From Zingiber officinale (Eukaryota; Streptophyta; Magnoliopsida; Zingiberales; Zingiberaceae), in the NCBI RefSeq assembly GCF_018446385.1, contig NC_055998.1, forward strand, positions 68,132,744-68,196,743: a DNA stretch of 64,000 nt. Direction: 5' to 3'. The notes under the pieces are model-generated. The model was not told the origin of the DNA, made no database searches, and saw nothing but the letters and a program-made list of their open reading frames with translations. The translations under genes and the position numbers were made by a program. The first letter of the stretch is position 1. Every line of letters starts with the position of its first letter. Positions 24,501 to 36,500 of the stretch are shown here, one piece after another.

Positions 24501-27500
24501 CTAGCAAGTAGAAGTCAGTGAATTTTGGCAGATGAAATCTTGGAGGAACTCCTATTAGGTTCAACAAATGTCAAAGGTAATCTACATGTTTGAAGAGGTG
24601 CTAGATGGATGGATCAAGCATCCTAGATTAGCAGGATTCAAAGGAAGAACTCCAAGGGGATCGAGATTTGTCGGGGAGGACTCACGGGATGGAGCATCAT
24701 CATCATCAAGACATGTGAGATGAGAAAAATGTCATTTGGGGCATTTTGTAGAAGATTTCTTCTTAAGCATGTACTCGATAAAGAACTTTGGATCAAAGTC
24801 AATGAAATAGCTCAACATCAAGCAGGTTAGTCGACTCGTTTGGTTTTGAGTCAACTCTGTAATCCATTGTTGGTTTGTTTCTTATAAACAAAAGGAACGT
24901 AAATTGACTAATTGGCAGAATAGTCAACTAAAGTTGTCTGAGTCAAATGTCTAATCAACTAATCAACTGTTTATGTATTTAAATGAAATAGTTGTCTAAC
25001 TTTGTTTGTGGTTAAGTCAATTGATGATTGAGGGAGTTGACTAAAGACATAGTCGTTAGAAGATCAAAATATATATCTAGTTGAGTTGAGTTGACTAGAG
25101 ACACTAGACTTCTTGATGGGATTTAAATCGACTGGATGTGGGTGTATTCGACTACATATGAAATATTCATAATAGATATGGTTCTAACTTCTAAGATTAG
25201 CATTTCAGTTGACCGCTTAAGGAGGATTGAGTCAATAGAGTCCGTAGATTCTTCATAAAGAGGGAGCAAAGACACTTTGAACACTATGGCATCTATGACT
25301 ATTATTGCATGCTCTTTCTTGTATGGCTACTGTTTTGAAGTGCCATAAGCAACCTCGACGAAGTGGAACTTCGCTCACGTTTTTTCCATCCTCACCTTCT
25401 AAGAATTATTCCATTAAAATTTTCCACCTCTAAATATGAGAAATGATTTCAATGTGGTTTCCTGGAGTGACTTGCTAACAAGTTATTTGAGCCTAGTTAA
25501 ACTTTAGGTTTTGCCTATTCATCCCATCCCATCCCCTCTAGATGCATAGTGATCCTAACAGAGATGACTACCAATACATATATAATATACTAAGTCTATC
25601 TCATTTATTAAGTCAAAGACCATATCCATTATATAAATGACTCATCATCTAATCCAACATCACGACTTAACATCCAAGTTGTAACCACCACACTAGGAAA
25701 TCCCCTCAACCATACTACCACCACGTCCAATCACCACCTTAACCTTCCACTCCTAATGCTCACTACTCGTCTCTCCTTTTTTGTTTAGTAACACTCTCGA
25801 AACCACCATCGATACATTGTTATTCCTCCCAACCAAACTTCTACATAAGTATCCCAAAACTCGATTCCTTGCAAGGAAAATGAATAAGTGTAGCACGATG
25901 GCTCACTTTCCCAATCCACCACCACAATTTTGAAAACAACTTAGGAACCAAAAACCACTTAATCCCTTGGAGAACCTCCTCTTATGGTTTCACCTAATTC
26001 AAAGGAGAGGGAAGAACATACCTAGGATTCATCATTCAAACATCTAAAGCACCATTTATCAGATATGTAGATGGAAAAAGAGCTGCTTCTTGCTGCTAAA
26101 GATGGTCCATAATCACTTAGAACTCGACAAGAAAATGAATAACAATGAGCACCAAATTCTACTAACACAAATAATTCAAAAATCCCTAAACTTGTTGTAA
26201 TATCCCAAACTTTGCTCACAAAACTAGGTTCAAGTAATCTACTTAAACCCACTCAACCGAATCAAACTGAACTAGTTCAACATTGATTTAGTCAAATCAA
26301 GCTCAAATTGGGTATAGTTCAAGCCTAAAGAAGACCCAAAATAAATTTCTTCTAATTGAACCTTAAAATGGCCAAACTAACACCTAATCAAACTAAAATT
26401 GAGTTCATTTAGGTTGCTAGCCAATGTCAAACACAAGTGAATGTTCTACGGATAGGTTTAAGGTTTAGTGTGAAATACATTTCCACGAGAACTTTGATGT
26501 AATATTAAATATACAAAAGTTCTTACACTATAAGTTGGATAAGAACAGACATTATAGGAATACCAATTATTTTAGATTTTAAACATGAAACATATGAATG
26601 CTCGCCTGTAAAGTAATGGAAGTAGCACATACGATGATTAGGAGAAGGATTAATATTTTGCGTTTACAATAGACAAAATTGATAGGAGAGAAGGCAAAGA
26701 TCATAAAAAGCTTAGGTTTTAAGTTATAGTACATAGGAAGGAGTAAAACAAAAAATATACTAGATTATAGATAGTTCGTTAAAAAAATAAAATAATAGTA
26801 GTTAGGAAGGGAATGAGGTTATAAGTCTCAAGATTGTGGTTGAGAAAGAAACTAAAATGTAATTAGCATATATGCATTTCAAGTAGGATTGAATGAAGAT
26901 ACCCAATATAGGTTTTGGAAAGTCCTAAATTAGGTAGTATAAAAAATTCAAACAAGATTATTTTGATAGGAAGAGATCTAAATGAACTCGTAAGAGTAAA
27001 GAATTAGGAATATGATAGGGTGCATGACATGATTTTGAAATAAGAAATAACAATGAAGTCTTATCCCATTAGGTGGGGTCGGCTATATGGATCTTTTTAC
27101 TCCATTAAGCTCTATCTCCAATTATATCATCATCTATATTTAAATAAATTTTATCTTATTTTATTGTTGTTAACCAAGTCTTTTTTGGTCTTCCTCATTT
27201 GATATGCATATTTGTCATAGTTTCACATCGCCTAATTGGAGCATTTATTGGTCGTCTAAGTACATGCCCGTACCATTTTAAACGTGTCTCTTGAAGTTTT
27301 TCCTCAATAGATACAACTCTGACTTTCTCTCTAATGTTCTCATTTCTTTTTCTGTCCATTCTCGTATGTCCATAAATCCACCTTAACATCCTCATCTCTA
27401 CAACTTTCATCTTTTGCTCATATACTCAGCCCAATATTCAGCTCCATATAACATAGCAGGTCTAATTGCGGTTTTGTAAAATTTTCCTTTAAGTTTTAGA

Positions 27501-30500
27501 GGTATTTTATGGTCACATAAAACACCCAACGCTCTCTTTCATTTCAACTATCCTGCTTGTATTTTATGTAAGACATCCCTTCATTTGTAAAAATGATCCC
27601 TTCATTGTACAATGGATCCTTCCCCGTGACCCCACATGGCGGGAGCTTCGTGCACTGGGTTACCCTTTTGATCCTAAATATCTAAAGCTCTCGGTTTCGG
27701 ACAACTCGTCATCTCCTATCTTAGCAATTGTCTCATTATATCTAATATTGCTAAACTTAAATTTCATATATTTTGTCTTTATTTTACTAAGCTTAAAACC
27801 TTTCCCTTCTAGTATTTCCTGCCATGATTTTAGTTTACCATTTACTCCTTCACGTGTTTCATTTACCAAAACAATATCATTTGCAAACAACATGTACTAC
27901 GGTACTGTCTTGAATATGTGAGTGAGTTCGTCCATAATTTGTGTTAAAAAATAGGGACTTAGAGTTGATCCTTGATATAACCCTATCTTTATTGGAAATG
28001 TTTCAGTTACTCCGCCTCATGTCTTTACTCTAGCTGTTACATCCTCGTACATATCCTTAATTAGTTCAATATATGTTACGTTAACACCTCTCTTTTATAG
28101 AATTCTCCATATAATTTCTCTTGGGACTCTATCATAAGCTTTTTCTAAGTCAATGAATACCATGTGTAGATCTTATTTTTACTCTTGATATTTTTTAATT
28201 AATTGTCTAAGAAGATGTATAGCTTCTATTGTCGACCTTTCAAGCATAAACCCAAATTGATTTTCGGTCACCGTGGTCTCCTTCCTTAATTTTTTCATAT
28301 TATTTTTTCTTAAAGTTTCATGGTATGACTCATTAGTTTAATACCCTTATAATTTACACAATTTTATATGTCTCCCTTGTTCTTATATAAGGGAACTAAA
28401 GTACTTATCTTCCATTGATCAGACATTTTTTTTCGTTTTCAATATCATGTTAAATAATTTTGTAAGTCATTCAATACTTTATTTCTCTAAGCACTTTCAT
28501 ACCTCTATCGGAATATCATCTGGTTCAATGATTTTTCCATTATGCATCTAATTTAAATCTTGTTCTACTTTTGAAATTTGAATTCTATGATAAAAATTTA
28601 AATTTTTATGTTGACCTACTTAAATTACCTAAGTTAAGTTGGTCACCTAAACCTCCATTAAAAATCTGATGAAAATACATATTCCACCGCTCTTTTATTT
28701 ATCCATCGTTTATTAGTACTCTATTACATTCATCTTTAATACATTTTTTTTTAGATAAAATCTCTTGTCTTTCTTTCTCTCACTTTAGCTATTCTATAAT
28801 GTCTTTTCACCCTTCTTTTGTATCCAATTTTTGATATAATCGTTCAAAAATTTCATGCTTTGCTTCATTCACTACTCTCTTAGTTTCTTTCTTGGCTATT
28901 GTATGTTTTTTAAGTTTTCCTCATTCTTACAAATATATAATTCCTTATAAGCTATTTGTTTTTCCTTTACTTTCTCTTACTTTCTCATTCCACCACCAAG
29001 ATTCTTTACTTAGTGGTCCATGTCCTTTTTACTCACCGAGTACACTCTTAGTAATCTTTACAAAACTTTCTATCTTGCTTCCTAACCATAAGAAAGTCAA
29101 TTTGTGATTTATTATTCCTACTTTTGAACGTGACTAAGTATTCTTCTCTTTTCTTAAAAAACGCATTAGCTAATATAAGGTCATATGTTATCGCAAAATC
29201 TAATATAGTTTCTCCTTCCTCATTTCTTATTTCAAACTCATAACTCCCATGTATCCTCTCATATTCCTTATTTTTCACTCTGACATACTCATTTAGATCA
29301 CCTTCTATTAAAATCATTTCATTTGGCAGAATGTTTTGTAATATTTCATCTAAGTCGTCCCAAAACTTTGATTTGGTAGCTTCATCTAATCCTACTTACA
29401 GTGCATATATGCTAATTATGTTCATAGTTTCTTTCACCATTATTATCTTAAGAGCTATAAATCTATCCCCTTTTCTAATTACTCCTACAACTTCATCCTT
29501 TAACGAACTATCTACAACAATACCCACTCTATTTCTTGCTTTACTCTTTTCTGTGTATCATTACTTAAAACTTGAGTTCTTTATTAGTTTTGCCTTCTCG
29601 CCTACCCATTTGATCTCTTGTATACAGAAAATACTAATTCTTCTCCTAATCATCGTATCTTCTACTTCCATTGATTTACCAGTGAGAGTTCCTATGTTCT
29701 ATGTTCCAAATTTTAAATATTAGTTTTCCTATCATATTTGTTCTTATCCAACCTATGGTGTGAGAACTCTTGCCTATTTAAAACTACACCCAAGTTCTCA
29801 TGGAGATGTAGCAGTCCTTGTGGATACATTACAGTCGGACCCTGCAACGCGAACTCTTGCATATTTAGCACTGCACCCAAGTTCTGGAGATGTAGCAATC
29901 ATTGTTGTGGCGCGTTCCTTCCGGAGAACAACCTAGCATTAGCACAATAGTTTAATGGATCTATTCATTGAATATTTGCCTTTTAACGTTGACTGACAAC
30001 CTAATTCAACCCTCCTCCTTTATCCGAGCTTAGGACCGGCCATGATTGGTTCATCATGGGCGGAGAAGAACAGAGAAGAACACTCGGTTATGCAGAAGTA
30101 GGAGCAATAAGTCATAAATTGACTTTTTTTATAGTTAAGAAGAAAGATCAGATAAAAGGGAAGCCCGATGCACGAAGCTCTCGCCATGCGAGGTCCCGGG
30201 GAAGGATCCATTGTACGCAGCCTTATTCTGCTTTTTGCAAAAGACTGTTTCCAGGATTCAAACCCATGACCTTTTAGTCACGTGGCAACAACTTTATCGT
30301 TGCGCCAAGGCTCCTTGGTGAAAACTTCACTATCCAACATAGATTAATATTGTTAGATATGCGCCTCAAGAGTGATATCAATAGAAGAAAAACATGCATA
30401 GTTCCTAAAATCAACTAATGGAAGTCAAAGGACGGGAAGTAACGTATATCTAAGGAGAGGATGGAAGCACAAGTATTCGGAGAAATACATGACGACTCGA

Positions 30501-33500
30501 ATACAATGTGGGATAAGATAATATTAAATTTGAAAATGATGGCCAAGAGCATACTCGGTGAGTCTTAAGGACGTGCATCACTAAGTAAAGAATCTTAGTG
30601 ATGAAATGAAAAAGCAAGAAAAGAAAGAACAAAAAACGAATAGCTTATATTACACTTGTAAGAACGAAGAAAATTTTAAAAAGTATGTGTAAGAAGCAAT
30701 GAAAGGTTGAGTGAAGTTAAGTATAAAACTTTCTAACGCTTATATGGATAGTTGGATATAAAAGAAGGGGAAATTAACATCTATAGAATAGTTAAAGTAA
30801 GACAAGAGATCTTACCTAAATAAAATGACATTAAAGATTAATGCAATAAGATACTAGTGAATAATGAGGAAAAAAAAAGAGTGTTAGAAGAGGTATTTTT
30901 ATTATATTTTTTATAAATGTTTAGGTGATCAACTTAATTAGGTAATTTAAGTAGGTAAAGGAGTATAAAAATTTAAATTTTTATTATAGAATTCGAACCA
31001 GAGTTTAGGGTTTCGTTCTATGTCGGGCGGAACGGGCAAAACTTACCGTTCCGCCTACGCATCGAAACCTACATCAGAATACCGATGATTTCGGCATGCA
31101 TCACTCGACAAAAGGAATTGCGTGCGCTTGTCATCGCGCGACAGAAAGAATCGTGCGTACTCGTCGTCGCGCGACAGAAGGAAGGAGGAAGGAAGGAGGA
31201 AGAAGAAGGAAGAATGAATCTTTGGGGATAATTTGCGAATTACTTACCTAGAACATCGGCCTCGGCGAGTCCACCAATGAGAGATTAGTAGAGGCGGTGA
31301 AGTGTCAGCGGCGGTGAGACGAAGGTGACGGCGACGAGGCAACGACAGCTCACATGTGAAGGGGAGGTGGCGACAGAATCACGCATCGCGATGCGTGAGA
31401 AGAAAAAGTAGGGTTTTTAAAAAACTTATAATTAAAATTTAAAATCGTTATTATATATATATTTTCTAATTAATTATTATATATATTATATAAATGATTA
31501 ATTAATTAAATAAATAGTTAATTAATTAATATAATTATAATATATAATATTATTTTTTTTGTTTTTTATTAAAATATAAAAAAATTAAAGTAAAAAATTG
31601 ATAATTTATATAATATATAGTTATATAATTTAAAATAATTTTAAAATCAAACTTTAAATTATTTATATAAATTAAAAATAGATTAAAATTTTATAAAAAT
31701 ATTTAAAATAATTTTAAAAATTGATAAATAATTTTAAAATTTTATAAATAATTCTAAAATTTTAATTGTTAAAAAATTAAAAAATATATAAATTTTTTAA
31801 ATAAATTTGATTTTAGAATGCAATATAAGCCCATATTTAATATAGATTATTTAGAATATATAAATAAATAATTAAATAAATTAAAATCTTATATATTTAT
31901 TATATATAAATTAGAATTTTTCTATTAATTTATATAATTATTATAGATAATATATTTTTTTTTATCTTAGAATAAGAGATTTAGAACAATAAATATTAAA
32001 GAAAATACTTTAAATTACCTATCCTTTATTTTAGAAGTTTTGATAAATGTATGCTATTATGCTATCAAGTTACATAATATATATATATATATAGAAATTG
32101 TATCGACACAATATGATACCGAAACTGTATTGTTCCAATCAAGTACCGAAACTTCGGCACGGGTCGAAATTTTAAACCTTGATTTGAACTCCAAAAGTAT
32201 ACTTTAAATGGTATGCAAAATAGAAAATTAGTTAGCTCAGATGATATTTCGATGTATGAAGCTGCCTAGGGAAGCATAGTACTGAATGACTTCGAAGTTA
32301 TTCAATCTAATATTGAAAACGAAAAGAATATCTAATTAGTGGGCGGTCAGTGGAGGGTAAAGTCCTCTTGTATACAAATAAAAGAGAGTTATAGAATTAT
32401 GCAAATTATAGGGTCATTAAGCTAATGAGTTAGCATAAAAACTTTGAAAAAAGTGATTAAAAAAAATAAGGAGACCACGGTGATAGAAAAAAAATTTGGA
32501 TTCTTGTCTTGAAGGTTGACAATAGAAACTATACATCTTCTCAAACAACTATTAAAAAATATCGAAAAGAGAAATAAAATTTACACATGGTATTAGTACC
32601 TAGAAAAATTCTATGAAGAAAATTACATAGAGAATTCTAGAAAAGAAAGATATTAGCGTAGTCTATATTAAAATAATTAAGGATATGTACGAGGTTATAA
32701 TGATAACAGTGAAGACTCACACAAATTAACCAAAGTGTTTCCTATAAAGTTAGGGTTATATCAAAATTGTCTCTATTTTTTTACACTAATGATGAATGAA
32801 CTCGCTAGACACATCTAAGACATATTACCATGGTGCATGTTGCTTGCAAATGACATTGTTTTGCAGACGAGATGCGCAAACGAGTAAATGTTAAGCTCGA
32901 ATCTTATAGGAAATATTGAGAGTGAATGGTTTTAGGCTTGGTAAAGTAAAGATAGAACATATAAAATTTAAGTTCAATAATATTAAATGTGGTAAGGCAA
33001 TTGTTAAGTTAATACATGATGAGTTACTAAGAGCTTTAAGTATTTAGAATTGTTTTGCAAAAGAATGGAGGGGTTGAGAGATATCTTACATATAATAGAA
33101 GTGCAATAGTTGAAATGGAGGAAAGTGTTTAGTGTTCTTTATGATCATAAAGTTTTTTAAAAATTGAATGTGCACCTGCTACATTATATGGAATTGAATG
33201 TTGGGCTATGGCTTGAGTACACAAGTAGAAGATGAGAGTCGTATAGATGAATGTGCAATCGTATGAGGATGAACAAAATAAGAAATGAGAACATTAAAGA
33301 GAAAGTTAAGTTCAACCTATTGAGAGAAAACTCCAAAAGATGTATTTAAGATGGTATGAATATGTACTTAGCTGACTGATAAATGCTCCAGTTAAGTTAT
33401 ATGAAATTATAACAAATACACATTAAATGAGGAAAATGTAAATCAAAGAAGACTTGGTTAGCAATGATAAAACAGGATAAAATTTATATAAATATAGATA

Positions 33501-36500
33501 ATGATATAGTAGAAGATAAAGTCTAATGAAGTAGGAGCTGATCCAATTTAGTCGAATTAGGCTTGGTTGTTATTGTTTTTGAGTATTAATTACCTCAACT
33601 AACCTAATAATTGGTTTGATAGATGACATGTATGGAGCAATTCTCAACTAGTTTGAACATGGCATAACTCAAAGACTGGAGTTGACTAATTTGGAGCAGA
33701 CACATGACCAAGTAGAGAGGATGTGCTGCAACAAGAAAAATGATTCTCTAGTGATTAAGTGGCACATGGCGAAGCGACATTGGGAGGGTTCATTCCTTGG
33801 GCCTATAAAGTGAGAAGAGTTCTCACTTAGGTCATTTCCTTGTCTTTTTTCCACTTATAACTCGTAAATCCTTAGAGATTTTTTGATCCAAACTTCCACT
33901 ACACCTCATCCCCTATCCAAGCCCTTCAACCAAACACTTGAACACAATGCATTTTTTTTCTCAGCTACAAGCGAATTGAATTCAGTTCAGTAGACTCAAG
34001 ACCACCTAGCCACATTTCGATTGAACTCCACCTAACTTAAATCTTCTAGCCTCATTTCTAATCAAAAGTCAAAGCTGCAGTCGTAGTTAGCACACTTTTG
34101 TAATCTGTTATTACTTTGCCACTACAGTACCATAATTTGTATCTTCAGCAAATGTTGTTTTCAAAATCTCCACTTAATTGCAGCAGAAACACATAAAACA
34201 ATCTAAACTTGTTTGTCTAAAATGTGGATGACCTTGCTTTTTCTTTCTCTGAATATACCATAGTAGATCCATGTTAATGTTCTCAATCAATGGTTTATAC
34301 TAAAAATAAATTTTGTGTCCATGTTTATAAGTATCAATAGATCAGTGACTATTGTTTTTCCAGCTATACTAGAAGACTGCATTCTCATGTATCAGACAAC
34401 ACATCTATACATGCTAGCTACTTCTTTATTAGATAGGGCCTCTAGTATAAACTTTGGATTTAACACTAGATTAAATATTGGATAAACAGATGCATAAGAT
34501 CCTGCTTCCTTACTTCCTCGCATTAGTGGTGACACCTTCAATACATAGTCTTGAAGGAACATTGCTGGTATGTGACATTAAATTCCATTGCTATTTCCTA
34601 TCCTAAAATATATTATTATACTTTGTTTTATGTTATCTTTAATTTACAGCACTCTGTACTTAATCCTTTTAAAGGAAACAAACGTATGCTTGTAACCAGG
34701 ATTCTTCCTGCATGCCTGCTTAAATTGAAATATATTTGTTGTTGTTACATGGTGTCTGAAGAAATAAAGGAAATAGTAGCATTCTTCTTACCTATGCAAT
34801 CTCTTTGTTTATTCATGTTGAGGATTGAAAATAGGAATAATTGGATATTGATGACTATGCAAGTATTTGTGGAAATCATCCGTCACATAGAGAATATGAG
34901 TATTTGTGACAATATATGCTTTAATATGGCTTAGATGCAAATTTATTTTCCTTCTCTCTGTGTAACTTCATTTTTTATTCTTCCTCTAGGCTCATTCCAA
35001 AAAAAATCTTTGTTTCATTTTCTAATATATGTATTATCAGCAAGAAAGCAACATCTATCCACTTTTTTTTATATGAGCCCTTATTCTACAGGTATGGATA
35101 CTATTAAAAAGGAAGACATTGTGTGTGATGGGTTCTAGTAGGAATTAAGAGCTTACTCAAAATAGGTCCATGATAAATTTTCTTCTTTGGTTCATGGGTG
35201 TAAAGTGCCTACGACTATAAGATATAGTTACCTAGTGTATATTATCAACAATTATTTTCCAAGAGATTATTCATTTGCAAATATCCTTGTAAAGAACACA
35301 CTCTTAAATTATTTTGATAAAGTTTTGATATTAATCATTGATTTGCATAAGTGCAGGCAACCAGATAAATATATAGATGTTGATGACATTGCAACATCAT
35401 TAAGTTAATGTTGCATTTGCTTAGAATTATGATATGAATTTCCTTTTGTTGAAATTTGTTAATCACATTCTGATAGAGATTTGTGTTAAAATCATTTCTT
35501 TATATTTGAACATATTGCTGATAGCTTTCTTCCACCTGAAACCTATGCATATTTTTATAATTTGCATATACAACTAATCATCAAAACCTTGATATTCAAG
35601 TTTACTCATGCTTATATTGATGCTTTCAGTCTTTCATGTTTGGTGCAGGCTGGTAGAGATCTCAGGTTTTTGAGTCTGTCAATGAGTGGTTGTTTTTGTT
35701 CAGCTGGACTTATCTTGTTGGTATGAGATTTTCAAATATTGATGCCTCCTTAGATTATTGTTTTCACCAACGACCCTCTGGTATTCCAGTTCTTTCCTAT
35801 ATCTATATACTTCTGATCTCATATTAGAATATCTTGTCCATGCTTCAAATGGTTGCATATTTGTGCTTGTTCACCATTTTTTTTAAAGACACTTATTCTC
35901 TTTACCACTTAACTTTGCCTGTAGTCGTTCTACAAAGAGACTTATTCAGTGTTGGATTATGTTCTTCTAATGAGCATGAAGTCTACATTAAGCAATGAAC
36001 TTGAACATGCTATAGTTTTGCACGACCAAATTAGACAACTTCATTTCAGTCTCTGTTCAAGGTTTTATGTTGATACACAAAAGCACTGTGGATATTATAC
36101 ATAGCATAAATTGTAAATTTAAACTAGTCTATGATGAAAAATATAAATTCATGTAGGATTTCAGTGCGAGATGTTAGATCTTAGCCATTTAACTTTGGTA
36201 AGAAATGAAATTGTAAGAAGAAAGTTATTCAACAACTAGGTTAATATCTCGAGTCATTTTGTGAACTTCCGTGTGGGTCATCATCATGTTTCCTTCTTCC
36301 ATGCTATCCTAGCATTTGACAGTATTGTCATGTTCTGAAAGCTATTTAAATTTGCTATCTTATGGACTATGTATGAAATGTGCCTCCCTGTGTTCTTGTG
36401 TGCTACCTGTCTTATGTGGTTTTTTCATCAGCTTGTAAGCAGTACAGGCTTTGGTTTGCCAGGCTGCTGGTGGGCCCTTGTTGCATTTCAATGGGTAAAT

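Larger units (their letters stand above)
27045..30115 (-). mobile_element. RTE-type LINE, antisense copy, nearly full length
   Basis: Read on the - strand: 5' untranslated region (about 30,115-29,730) with an internal repeat, endonuclease (29,720-29,048), reverse transcriptase (about 28,560-27,660), RT C-terminal region (27,410-27,195) and a 3' tail reading gccgaccccacctaatggga, typical of plant RTE LINEs. The reading frame is broken in many places. It lies inside the sense LINE and inside the MATE intron. Confidence 0.75.

Noticed and set aside
27604..30318. Possible tRNA genes at the A/B box motifs
   Set aside because: The boxes belong to Au SINEs. No cloverleaf with acceptor stem is present.
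34551..34934. 127-codon frame downstream of MATE exon E
   Set aside because: It starts inside exon E and runs through the following intron. Splicing at 34,567 and at 35,649 explains the locus better.
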